Shown: positions 1-5,727 of the stretch, piece after piece | How positions within the stretch are numbered: position 1 is the stretch's first letter | Layout: every line of letters begins with the position of its first letter | Origin: Planctomycetota bacterium | Lineage (GTDB): Bacteria > Planctomycetota > Phycisphaerae > WQYP01 > JAJZKY01 | Direction: 5' to 3' | Length of the DNA stretch: 7,723 bases | Assembly (NCBI GenBank): GCA_021803885.1 | Contig: JAJZKY010000199.1 | Span: forward strand, 1-7,723 | The notes under the pieces: model-generated | What the model was told of the DNA's origin: nothing | The model's input: the letters and a program-made list of their open reading frames with translations, nothing else | Database searches by the model: none | Made by a program: the position numbers and the translations under genes

Positions 1-143
1 CCGGGATATTTTTCCAGTAAAAAGTAGAGGCGTTCCAACCAGAATCTGGTTTTACCGGTGCCCGCCGGCCCGGCGAGAAGTATCTCCCGGTCCCGGCACC
101 ACCACGTCGCGGCCATCAGTCCACGTGGTTCATACGTCGGCAC
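1..143 (-). CDS. Terminase large subunit, N-terminal part (cut by window edge)
   Basis: This is the ATPase motor of phage DNA packaging; only about 47 N-terminal codons are in the window and the gene continues past position 1. Read from a GTG at 143, the protein has YEPRG at residues 4-8 and a Walker A motif GPAGTGKT at residues 25-32, preceded by REILLA. The order PRG, a short spacer, EILLAGPAGTGK(T/S) is the usual start of one large family of phage terminase large subunits. The start is uncertain. The GTG at 143 keeps the YEPRG segment and overlaps the end of the small subunit gene by 14 nt, but its purine-rich stretch is almost adjacent to the start codon. An in-frame ATG at 116 would remove YEPRG. 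The gene lies directly downstream of a terminase small subunit, which supports the call. Confidence 0.85.
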   Translation of the reverse strand, partial: MPTYEPRGLMAATWWCRDREILLAGPAGTGKTRFWLERLYFLLEKYP

Positions 144-591
144 CCCCTGCGGTGGGCGCCGGAGAGTCTGGATCAGGCTCGGGCGGCTCCGCTGGGATGA
201 TGAGGATTTTGGGTTGGGGCTCAAGTGCTTTGCCTCCGGAGGTCACATCGATCTGGCGATATTGCGGACGGCGCGTCTGGATCATGAATTTCAATAATCC
301 ATCGCTATAGAGCACACGAGTGCCCACCTTCACGCCAGCGTGGTACACGTCCTCCTGCACGCCCTCGACCGCCCGGCGCATCGCCTCGGCCTCCAGGCGG
401 TCGATGCCCTGTTCCCAGGCATCTTCCCAGGCCGCGGCGAATTTTGGCTCGCGGGCTCGCCACGTGTACAACAAGTCGCGGGAGATGCCGGCAGCCGCGG
501 CCGCGACGGAAACCACTCCAGTTTTAGCCAGATTGTCGAGGAATTTTGCCTTGACCCGTTTCGCCCGGGCTCCCACAATTTTGCGCATCAT
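130..591 (-). CDS. Terminase small subunit (TerS-like)
   Basis: A 153-residue protein expected to recognise the phage genome for packaging and hand it to the large subunit. A helix-turn-helix covers about residues 23-46 (TGVVSVAAAAAGISRDLLYTW). The next part, EPKFAAAWEDAWEQGIDRLE, then EAMRRAVEGVQE and YSDGLLKFMIQTRRPQYR, is the pattern typical of TerS-like phage HTH proteins. The C-terminal 40 residues are rich in Pro, Asp and Glu and probably disordered. Two consecutive ATG codons (591 and 588) follow GGGG about 5 nt upstream. The start overlaps the TGA of the preceding gene (TGATG), which suggests translational coupling. The gene end overlaps the large subunit gene. Size and position fit a standard TerS/TerL pair. 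Confidence 0.87.
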   Translation of the reverse strand: MMRKIVGARAKRVKAKFLDNLAKTGVVSVAAAAAGISRDLLYTWRAREPKFAAAWEDAWEQGIDRLEAEAMRRAVEGVQEDVYHAGVKVGTRVLYSDGLLKFMIQTRRPQYRQIDVTSGGKALEPQPKILIIPAEPPEPDPDSPAPTAGGADV

Positions 592-1043
592 CAGTACCCC
601 AATATGGCCCGGCGCATAGACCGCAATGTCGCCTGGATAGTCTGGGCTTCCGGGGAATCCCAGGCAGCGGCCCGATTCATGCTGGTCAAAAAGAAACTGG
701 CAACCCGCTTTCCATCTTCGGGAGAGCGGATCAAGGGCAACGGCCGTGGGAGCGATTGCTGGGGGTGTGGCGCCACCCGCACCTGGTCGGATGAGGACGG
801 CGATGCGGTTCGGTAATCAGTTCGGCAGAGGGAATTCTGGACTTTATTCTGGCGTAGCAGCCGCACCATGCAGCGTTTGGCAGAGCAAAACAGGTAATTC
901 CGGCGGTTCTTGGGACTTTTGTCGCGACACGAGTGGTGAAGGCGCAGGGCTGTTTCAACCACAATATCCTCTTTTTCGTGCGGTTTGAGTCGTAGCGCCG
1001 CGGCCGCCGCCTGGGCCGCATCCAGACATTCATCAAATAGCAT
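591..1043 (-). CDS. Small sigma-70 region 2-like protein, possible late-gene regulator
   Basis: A 150-residue protein that I do not recognise as a named family. Residues about 20-68 resemble sigma-70 region 2: a helix with EKEDIVVETALRL, a spacer, then NRRNYLFCSAKRCMVRLLRQNK, which follows the usual EDivQEvflrl...YLf.iArn...d.lRr pattern. The second half is Pro/Ser rich and ends in a basic helix (TLRSMRRAIL); I see no convincing region 4. Phages often place a sigma-like or ArpU/RinA-type late activator just upstream of terS, so that role is plausible by position only. I chose ATG 1043, which has GGGA about 9 nt upstream. An in-frame TTG at 1067 would add eight residues. The stop overlaps the TerS start. 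A generic helical DNA-binding protein is the main alternative. Confidence 0.62.
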   Translation of the reverse strand: MLFDECLDAAQAAAAALRLKPHEKEDIVVETALRLHHSCRDKSPKNRRNYLFCSAKRCMVRLLRQNKVQNSLCRTDYRTASPSSSDQVRVAPHPQQSLPRPLPLIRSPEDGKRVASFFLTSMNRAAAWDSPEAQTIQATLRSMRRAILGY

Positions 1044-1082
1044 CGTTTCGATTCCCACGAATTCCAACCAAATCCCGCATTT

Positions 1083-1111
1083 ATATTATCGTGTGAAAGT
1101 CGCGCTGCCAG
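1083..1111 (-). promoter_or_regulatory. Possible promoter for the packaging genes
   Basis: On the minus strand CTGGCA (1106-1111) and TAATAT (1083-1088) are separated by 17 bp, each matching 4 of 6 sigma-70 consensus bases. An overlapping GATAAT (1085-1090) matches 5 of 6 but leaves only a 15-bp spacer. The site lies between a terminator-like hairpin and the sigma-like gene, where a late promoter would be expected. The match is weak. Confidence 0.25.
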
Positions 1112-1123
1112 TAATCGAAAAGT

Positions 1124-1153
1124 GCCAGTGCGGACTCCGAAGCCCGCACTGGC
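1124..1153 (-). terminator. Strong hairpin, probable terminator
   Basis: GCCAGTGCGG (1124-1133) and CCGCACTGGC (1144-1153) form a perfect 10-bp inverted repeat. In the minus-strand RNA the stem can extend by a G-U, a C-G and a U-A pair to 13 bp closed by a UCGG loop. It is followed by ACUUUU, a short U-tract, so termination may be partial. It lies between the MazG-like gene and the sigma-like gene, where early and late transcription could be separated. The rest of the 281-nt gap (1044-1324) shows no gene I can support. Confidence 0.5.
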
Positions 1154-1324
1154 TTCATCAAACGGCCCGCGAACCGGGGCAACGGATATATCCGGCTACT
1201 CGTGTCGCAATTCCGTTTCGGACCGTCATTGCGCCGTAGTGCCTTCGACTGCAGAGCTATCCCCGGCAGATCTTCCGCAGTCACCGCATGGCTTAGCACT
1301 GGCACGTGGCCAGCCTGGGGCCTC

Positions 1325-1678
1325 TTACGCGTATTGTTGCCCCGGTGGCGCACCACCTGGGCGCCCCGCGGAGGTCTGTTGCTGCGGATTTAGCGGCAAT
1401 GCAGAGCCACGGGCGATTATCAAGTCGAGGTCAATTGATGCGCGGATGGCCATTGCCGCGATCTGGCGAAGTTCCAGCGATATCGCGTGCCGTGAGCGGT
1501 CCGAGGACCGCTTTTTGACTTCCTGCCAGAATTCATCGACTTCTTCGAGGATCACGGCGTACGCTTCGTGCAGGCTGTTTATCGGAGGATGCTTGCACAT
1601 CGCGGACGCCAGTTCGTTTTCTACCATGCGCACCGCGTCGCCGATTTTCATCTTGGTTTCCGGGGTTATTTCATTCAT
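1325..1678 (-). CDS. MazG-like nucleotide pyrophosphohydrolase
   Basis: A 117-residue protein with an all-alpha MazG-like core. Residues 36-54 read LHEAYAVILEEVDEFWQEV and contain the EExxE metal-binding signature at 45-49. A second helix, ELRQIAAMAIRASIDL (69-84), carries a Glu and an Asp at positions suited to the second metal site, although the classic ExxD spacing is not clear. Phage MazG-like enzymes hydrolyse nucleoside triphosphates, which can lower alarmone levels or clean the dNTP pool; the substrate here is unknown. The last 20 residues are Pro/Gly/Gln rich and probably disordered. The start at ATG 1678 has GAGGAG 7 nt upstream. The frame stays open upstream to an ATG at 1750, with its own GGAG, through a segment resembling the start of a DUF4406 protein, so a longer form is possible. 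Confidence 0.75.
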   Translation of the reverse strand: MNEITPETKMKIGDAVRMVENELASAMCKHPPINSLHEAYAVILEEVDEFWQEVKKRSSDRSRHAISLELRQIAAMAIRASIDLDLIIARGSALPLNPQQQTSAGRPGGAPPGQQYA

Positions 1679-1696
1679 TATTGATCTCCTCTTCAT

Positions 1697-1750
1697 TTTT
1701 GGACCGCTGATATAGACTCTTGGTTTGCGACATGTGTCTGTATATAGCAT
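1697..1750 (-). pseudogene. 5' remnant of a DUF4406-like gene
   Basis: From ATG 1750, which follows GGAGATTTT exactly as in the two intact DUF4406 genes, 18 codons read MLYTDTCRKPRVYISGPK. RVYISGP matches KVYISGPISG in the gene at 5153-5647, and the DNA GTCTATATCAG is identical in both. Similarity stops after the SGP codons, where the sequence becomes the Shine-Dalgarno and start of the MazG-like gene in the same frame. The simplest reading is a deletion or recombination that left the leader and first codons of a third DUF4406 copy. It may still be translated as an N-terminal extension of the MazG-like protein. Confidence 0.55.
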
Positions 1751-1801
1751 AAAATCTCCAAAAAAAGCGACCACGGGCTGACTCGTGGGATCAAATTTAT
1801 G
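1751..1801 (-). repeat. Leader element, copy 3 (diverged)
   Basis: A diverged copy of the leaders at 5648-5722 and 6193-6270. Shared parts on the minus strand are TTTGA, then CAGCCCGYGGYCGC, a T7 tract and GGAGATTTTATG. The hairpin is CCACG...CGTGG where the other copies have CCGTG...CGCGG. One pair therefore changed G-C to A-U on both sides, and the next changed from U-G to C-G, so pairing is kept. The element begins at the stop codon of the ParB-like gene. Confidence 0.6.
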
Positions 1802-3190
1802 TCACTGGCCGTTCGCCGGGGCCAGGGATGGTGGTAATTTTTCTTCCCCACCATCCCAGCCAAGGGCTGAAGCGACCCGGGTAAGCTCATCACCCCAGGA
1901 ATATTGCGACTCGAAACTTTGTGTCGCCTTGTGAACCTCGGTCAACCAGGTTGCAAACTCTTCCCCGGATTTCACTTTGCATGCCGATACCTGTTCTTCC
2001 AAGGTCAGTTTATTGATTGGATCGCAGGCAAAAAGAAAAACCCATGGGTTTTTGCGGGCCTGGGCCTGAACAAAATCTTCCGCCGCACGCAATCTGCGTG
2101 TTATTTTTGCGTCAAGGGTTGGAAATTCCTCCCACTCTTTTTTATGGGATTTTCCAACACCATACTCGTTTGTTGAGTCATTTTCCTGGGCCGCTGGCTT
2201 TGTTGCAGTCATAGGTTTGCGTTCGGCTGCCTCCATTTTTTTACTAAAACATTCCTCATTCGTGCACCGCGCACCCTCACCATCCCCCACATCAAAGAGA
2301 AGTTTGTTGACGTGGGTAGACCACGGACAACCTATACACGGTTGGCGATCGGCGAAGCGTGCATCTAATGGCCACGGAACGCGAGTTAAGTCCCGCTGCT
2401 CGCACTTAATGTAATGGCGAAGATCCGCCAAGCTCCTCATGTGGATGGAACCTCTGCTCTCTTCTCGCCATTTAGCGAGTGCTGTAGCATCATCAATTAC
2501 ATTGATGGGGCAATTTCCACACCATCTGGCCATTTCAAATTGCTTTTTATGGTCAGTGACCATAGCTAACAATCGTGCATGTCCGAGCGTGATGTCGCCG
2601 GCATGGAGCATCTCTTTTACCTCCTCGCAAAGGTTGAGAATGTATCCGCGGTCTCGCACCCAGGATTCCGAACGGCCTAAAATCAGTGCTGCCGACTCGA
2701 CTCTGCCGGTGGCCATGACCACCTCGTGCACCGCAATCGCCTCTTCCAGTGGAGTGAGTGGAGATCGCTCAATATTCTCTGTGACCGCCAAAACGGCCTG
2801 GGCTGTGCCGATTCCAAGTTTAATCACTTTGATGGTCTGCCAACCCAGGGATCGGGCTGCAGCCAGCCGACGGTGGCCCCAGATCACCGTGTACCGATCT
2901 CCAACAGTTGCCGCCGGCATAATACCGATGGGCGCGAGTTGGCCAATTAAACTCATGCTCGTGGCCAGCTGCTTTATTCCCAAGTCAGTACCTGGCTTCC
3001 GGGCCTGATTACCATCATCGATGAGGTCAACCCGTTCCTCTTCGACTTTAGCCTGGTCGATGCTGTCTTTCAACCGGTCTGAGAATTCTTCTTCCATCAG
3101 GGGTAATTCTGTTCTTTTCTTCCCATAATACTTCTCCTGATTTGGACTTCTCATCCCTGCATCCGCTTTTTTCTTTCGTGCTTTAGCCAT
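1802..3190 (-). CDS. ParB/Spo0J-like DNA-binding protein with zinc motif
   Basis: A 462-residue protein with the ParB-like N-terminal domain. GHRRLAAA (105-112) corresponds to the GERRxxA motif, and ENIERSPLTPLEEA (138-151) to the ENxxRxxLxxxEEA motif. A helix-turn-helix follows at about 165-187 (ALILGRSESWVRDRGYIL). A second part carries C285-x2-C288-x20-C309-x4-C314, a likely zinc site seen in some plasmid and phage ParB-like proteins. The C-terminal 150 residues are unassigned. The GHRR variant and the absence of a ParA neighbour argue against an ordinary partition pair; a regulator or nuclease-like ParB is possible. ATG 3190 was chosen because AAGGAG lies 7 nt upstream. The gene starts 26 nt after the RusA-like stop. 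An N-terminal KARKKK tract may also bind DNA. Confidence 0.88.
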   Translation of the reverse strand: MAKARKKKADAGMRSPNQEKYYGKKRTELPLMEEEFSDRLKDSIDQAKVEEERVDLIDDGNQARKPGTDLGIKQLATSMSLIGQLAPIGIMPAATVGDRYTVIWGHRRLAAARSLGWQTIKVIKLGIGTAQAVLAVTENIERSPLTPLEEAIAVHEVVMATGRVESAALILGRSESWVRDRGYILNLCEEVKEMLHAGDITLGHARLLAMVTDHKKQFEMARWCGNCPINVIDDATALAKWREESRGSIHMRSLADLRHYIKCEQRDLTRVPWPLDARFADRQPCIGCPWSTHVNKLLFDVGDGEGARCTNEECFSKKMEAAERKPMTATKPAAQENDSTNEYGVGKSHKKEWEEFPTLDAKITRRLRAAEDFVQAQARKNPWVFLFACDPINKLTLEEQVSACKVKSGEEFATWLTEVHKATQSFESQYSWGDELTRVASALGWDGGEEKLPPSLAPANGQ

Positions 3191-3216
3191 GATATTCTCC
3201 TTAAAAATTAAAAAAA

Positions 3217-3612
3217 CTACACACCAGGCCGGTCGTACCAATTCATTTGAATCATACAGCCGACCTGTTTTTGTGTAACGTTTTGGGTTACATTCCAGAG
3301 TACACGTTTATCACGATCATTGATTCCCAGGGAATCTGCAATGCCATCGCGCACGGGTTTGCAGGCGGTCCATAAGTTATCAGTGTCGAGTTCTCGTCCG
3401 ATACGTACAATGAATACTTTTAACCCATCCAACTGCGGCCGCGGATGGAGTGTGTTGGTAATACATTTCGTCGAAGCTCGGATGGCCCGCATTATTTTGT
3501 TTCTCTGGGACCAGTGCGCATAGCGGGCATTAGCCGTGCTGGGTAAATAGAGAGGTAACCGGATTCCAGCCGAATACTCACCGTTGCTGTTCTGAATAAT
3601 CCATTTGGTCAT
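3217..3612 (-). CDS. RusA-like Holliday junction resolvase
   Basis: A 131-residue protein matching the RusA endonuclease pattern. It reads ELDTDNLWTACKPVRDGIAD at about residues 74-93, with D76, D78, K85 and D89 in the places of the RusA active-site acidic and lysine residues, followed by LGINDRDKRVLW (95-106). RusA enzymes cut branched DNA during phage recombination and before packaging. The length is close to the family's usual 120-140 residues. Start ATG 3612 has AGAAGG 6 nt upstream and overlaps the upstream stop as ATGA, indicating coupled translation with the putative loader gene. The 24 N-terminal residues before LPSTANARYAHW look like a short extra strand pair. The family call is firm; activity is inferred. 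Confidence 0.86.
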   Translation of the reverse strand: MTKWIIQNSNGEYSAGIRLPLYLPSTANARYAHWSQRNKIMRAIRASTKCITNTLHPRPQLDGLKVFIVRIGRELDTDNLWTACKPVRDGIADSLGINDRDKRVLWNVTQNVTQKQVGCMIQMNWYDRPGV

Positions 3613-4163
3613 TTTTGGCCTTCTGGTTTGGTGGGTTCTGTTTCTTTTTCCGGTTCGGGTTTGATGATGGATTTTTCGAAACGCCACACCTCATAAATTT
3701 GCCTGCCACCTTTCGCAAGCCATAGTGCCACACTTTCAGCCGCCATGCGCCAACGAATAGATTCTTTAGTGGAGTTCCAGTTTGGTTCAAGTATTTTTGG
3801 GGCGTTTGGCACAGCTTGTCGCCAGCACCATTCCAATTCAACTGCGGAGATTCCTTCCAAAACTTTATCGAGTGCTTCACGGTCTCGTTGATCGCGTTCG
3901 AGGTATTCTTCGAGGTTGGATGCCGCCAACGGCAGAGAGGATAATCTGGCATTCTGCATACCCCGAATGCGGGCGAGCAAGTCTGGCAGCCGAAGCTTCG
4001 TCTCGCCTCCAGCGAAAGCATCTTCAACGGCCTGATCTACGTCCTCTTTTTCTGCCGGTGCTAATCTTTTCAACCAGATTTGTGCTTCCTCTGGCGAAAC
4101 ACTCATCGTCGGCCAAAGGGCCTTAATTCTTCGCCAAAGCAGGATTAATTCGTCCCGGTTCAT
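3609..4163 (-). CDS. Small replication-region protein, possible helicase loader
   Basis: A 184-residue protein not firmly assignable. The first 70 residues (RDELILLWRRIKALWP, then EEAQIWLKRLAPAEKEDVDQAVEDAF, then LRLPDLLARIR) have the layout of small phage helicase loader/inhibitor domains such as SPP1 G39P: a helix, W...L, an acidic helix, then a Pro-containing segment. This is a pattern resemblance only. The middle is helical and highly charged (EYLERDQRDREALDKVLEG) and the tail is Lys/Glu/Pro rich and probably disordered. Position between the initiator-like gene and the RusA-like gene supports a replication role. ATG 4163 was preferred over ATG 4169 because AGGAG sits 7 nt before it. It overlaps the initiator stop as ATGA, and its own stop overlaps the RusA start as ATGA. 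Confidence 0.8.
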   Translation of the reverse strand: MNRDELILLWRRIKALWPTMSVSPEEAQIWLKRLAPAEKEDVDQAVEDAFAGGETKLRLPDLLARIRGMQNARLSSLPLAASNLEEYLERDQRDREALDKVLEGISAVELEWCWRQAVPNAPKILEPNWNSTKESIRWRMAAESVALWLAKGGRQIYEVWRFEKSIIKPEPEKETEPTKPEGQK

Positions 4164-5095
4164 ACACATTCTCCTGTAAAAAAAGGGTTTGATGCTGCCG
4201 GCGGTGAGATCGCCGGCGTAAATCCATTCTGGAGCATGGTGCGCAACAGACCTAGCGGGTTGCGTACTTTCTCACCTGCTTCTGCGCGACTCCAGATTGC
4301 GCACATTGCTTTCCTCACTTTTTCGGCACCATACAATCGCTCGAGCGATTGGACTTGCCGCCGAGGGAAGCCTTCATCCCATTCGCGGGTTGGTTGGCGG
4401 GAAACCGTATCGGCGGCGCGTGTATTACTCGCGGGATCGGCTTCGTCGGCCTCCACAACGTCGGCGTCAGTGAATGTTTTGCGAAGATTGTCGGCAGCAG
4501 CAGCAGCAGCCAGAGGTGCCGGGTGCACGGCCGATTTAATCCGTGCGCATGGGTCTCGTGCGCTGCTGCTGCTGTTATTCTCTGCTACTCTTATACTCTT
4601 ATACTCTACCTGTGACATTGGCGTGACATTGGCGTGACATTGACGTGACAAAGGCGTGACAGGGGGTGTGACAGCGGCGTTGGAGGGAACTGCGGGAGTG
4701 GCTTTGTGAGCCAGATCGGCGGCAGGTTCGTCGTCCAAGGGCTGTTTTTTATAACGGGAGGCTTGTTGTCGTTTGCGGGCGGCCACGCGGGTCGCTTCAT
4801 CACGAACCATGCCACGGGAGAATATAACTCCTCTCTCGTCACGACTTAACACTCCCGCCGCCTCCAATTCTTCCAGATAGGCTTGCACTTCTTCTTGATG
4901 GGCACCTACGGTGCGGGCGATTTGTTCTGTGGTGAGTGGATGATCTTTATTGGAAAGAAAGCCGCGAGGGTTGCGTTCGGACATGCTCGCAAGCAGGTCT
5001 ATCCATAACCCCCGTGCCGCAAGTGAACAAGATCGCAGTTCCGGGTCGGACAACCAGCGTCGTGGGTAAAATGAGAACCAGATCAGGCTGGGCAT
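4160..5095 (-). CDS. Phage replication initiator-like winged-helix protein
   Basis: A 311-residue protein with the layout of phage replisome organisers. The N-terminal part reads WFSFYPRRWLSDPELRSCSL, AARGLWIDLL, LTTEQIARTVGAHQEEV and LEELEAAGVLSRDERGVIFSRGMVRDE (residues 6-100), a winged helix common in phage replication proteins. A basic stretch follows (ARKRQQASRYKKQ), then a low-complexity Ser/Ala linker (about 120-230) and a short C-terminal domain (FPRRQVQSLERLYGAEKVRKAM...NPLGLLRTML). The linker is encoded by repeats that look like an internal origin. The start is ATG 5095 with GAGG 8 nt upstream; an out-of-frame ATG lies at 5100. The gene end overlaps the next start. The expected role is binding the origin and recruiting a helicase through the following gene product. 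Confidence 0.84.
   Translation of the reverse strand: MPSLIWFSFYPRRWLSDPELRSCSLAARGLWIDLLASMSERNPRGFLSNKDHPLTTEQIARTVGAHQEEVQAYLEELEAAGVLSRDERGVIFSRGMVRDEATRVAARKRQQASRYKKQPLDDEPAADLAHKATPAVPSNAAVTPPVTPLSRQCHANVTPMSQVEYKSIRVAENNSSSSARDPCARIKSAVHPAPLAAAAAADNLRKTFTDADVVEADEADPASNTRAADTVSRQPTREWDEGFPRRQVQSLERLYGAEKVRKAMCAIWSRAEAGEKVRNPLGLLRTMLQNGFTPAISPPAASNPFFTGECV
4178..4217 (-). promoter_or_regulatory. Hairpin and T-tract before the putative loader gene
   Basis: GCCGGCG (4197-4203) and CGCCGGC (4211-4217) form a perfect 7-bp stem with a 7-nt loop inside the end of the initiator gene. Twelve nucleotides later on the minus strand comes a T7 tract (4178-4184), followed directly by ACAGGAGA, the ribosome binding site of the next gene. 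The 16 bases TTTTTTTACAGGAGA with a preceding C are identical to part of the leader before the gene at 5728-6192. The long stem-to-T distance makes termination unlikely. Confidence 0.4.
4494..4574. repeat. Inverted GCA/GCT trinucleotide runs
   Basis: A GCA run (4494-4510, 17 nt) and a GCT run (4562-4574, 13 nt) lie about 50 nt apart and are complementary, so they could pair over 13 bp. On the coding strand they give Ala and Ser runs (AAAAAA and SSSS) in the initiator's linker. They flank the AT-richer stretch and the 11-bp repeats of the probable origin. Simple slippage expansion is the plainest explanation. Confidence 0.55.
4575..4677. other. Probable phage replication origin inside the initiator gene
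   Basis: Six direct repeats (4611-4677) stand next to a stretch of lower GC (about 4575-4610) that includes two copies of TTATACTC in tandem. Binding repeats beside an easily melted stretch, within the initiator coding sequence, is the layout of lambda ori inside gene O. Function is inferred from layout; no DnaA box or replication data are visible. Confidence 0.55.
4611..4677. repeat. Six iteron-like repeats at 11-bp spacing
   Basis: The core GTGACA occurs on the plus strand at 4612, 4623, 4634, 4645, 4656 and 4668, giving spacings of 11, 11, 11, 11 and 12 bp. The best units are TGTGACATTGG, CGTGACATTGG and CGTGACATTGA. Eleven is not a multiple of three, so the encoded residues (NVTP, SRQCH, PPVT) change frame from unit to unit and the repeat is not a protein repeat. 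About one helical turn per unit would place all sites on one DNA face, as expected for initiator binding. Confidence 0.75.
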
Positions 5096-5152
5096 TTCAT
5101 AGTCCTCAACTATACTGATAGCGAATATTCCGCGAATAAAGATATGCCCGGA

Positions 5153-5647
5153 TCACAAAGCAGCCCGAGCTTCGGCACAGCGTTTCGGGGATGATCGATA
5201 GTGTTCTAAAACCAATCGAACAAGTGGCCCCTTCCCCACTCGCACCGATCTACCATCCGAACCCAACTCGGAGGATTTTTCTGCTGCGATATGATGTTGC
5301 GTGGGGGGATATCCGAATTTGAGCAGTGTGATTGCCTCGTGGAGAAACGGGCGATAAAAGCATGGGATGTTATTATTTGAGGCAAACCAGAATTCCCGCA
5401 GACAACCACTGGAATCTTCCCAGCCATCGTCGAGCATGAGTAAATCCACGCCTTTCAATATCGCCAGGTCGCGATCTAAATTTTTGTGGTGTTCACCCAT
5501 ATCGGGAAGAATGCTGGGGTCGATAGGTTCTGCGCCGAGCAACAGGATGCTCTGGGCGGCCCGGTCAAAATTTCGGCGTACTACATCTGGCGGAAGACCA
5601 CTGATGGGTCCACTGATATAGACCTTTGTTTTTTCGATATCTGACAT
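5153..5647 (-). CDS. DUF4406 protein, nucleoside 2-deoxyribosyltransferase-like
   Basis: A 164-residue protein with the DUF4406 signature: KVYISGPISG at the N-terminus (8-17), DRDLAILKGVDLLML (58-72), then GWEDSSGCLREFWFA with the conserved Ser79, Gly81 and Glu85. The fold is related to nucleoside 2-deoxyribosyltransferases, and Glu85 sits where their catalytic glutamate would be. Phages carry such proteins often, but substrates are mostly unknown; salvage, base modification or host-nucleotide degradation are all possible. About 70 C-terminal residues lie beyond the conserved core and are basic. ATG 5647 was chosen because CAGGAG ends 5 nt before it and the codon sits in the same place in both intact leaders; upstream in-frame codons belong to the leader. 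It follows a paralogue and precedes the initiator gene by 57 nt. Confidence 0.82.
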   Translation of the reverse strand: MSDIEKTKVYISGPISGLPPDVVRRNFDRAAQSILLLGAEPIDPSILPDMGEHHKNLDRDLAILKGVDLLMLDDGWEDSSGCLREFWFASNNNIPCFYRPFLHEAITLLKFGYPPTQHHIAAEKSSELGSDGRSVRVGKGPLVRLVLEHYRSSPKRCAEARAAL

Positions 5648-5722
5648 AAAATCTCCTGCAAAAAAGCGGCCGCGGGCTGGCCCGCACGGGTCAAAATACC
5701 CGCGACGACGCAACTATGGTCA
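5648..5722 (-). repeat. Leader element, copy 2
   Basis: A GC-rich leader nearly identical to copy 1. From CGCGGG to the ATG (about 60 columns) the two differ by one substitution and two single-T length changes. It contains CCGTG...CGCGG (possible stem), an alternative GCGGG-CCAG-CCCGC stem, GCGGCCGC, a T6 tract and GCAGGAGATTTT before the start codon. An upstream CGCGGGT can also pair with ACCCGTGCG, so two exclusive folds are possible. It begins right after the stop of the preceding DUF4406 gene. Confidence 0.8.
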
Positions 5723-5727
5723 TACAT

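Noticed and set aside
1081..1356. Minus-strand open frame of 91 codons between the MazG-like and sigma-like genes
   Set aside because: It runs through the perfect hairpin at 1124-1153, overlaps the end of the MazG-like gene, shows no clear ribosome binding site and no recognisable domain. The gap is better read as non-coding.
4236..4637. Plus-strand open frame of 133 codons opposite the initiator gene
   Set aside because: It is antisense to a well-supported gene, low in complexity and arises from the GC-rich third positions and the repeats.
4494..4677. CRISPR-like array suggested by the repeated units in the initiator gene
   Set aside because: Units are only 11-12 bp with no spacers and lie inside a coding sequence; iterons explain them better.
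5096..5140. Promoter-like TATAGT (5109-5114, minus) and the palindrome GAATATTC before the initiator gene
   Set aside because: A start from this -10 box would fall near 5102 and cut off the ribosome binding site, and there is no usable -35 hexamer.
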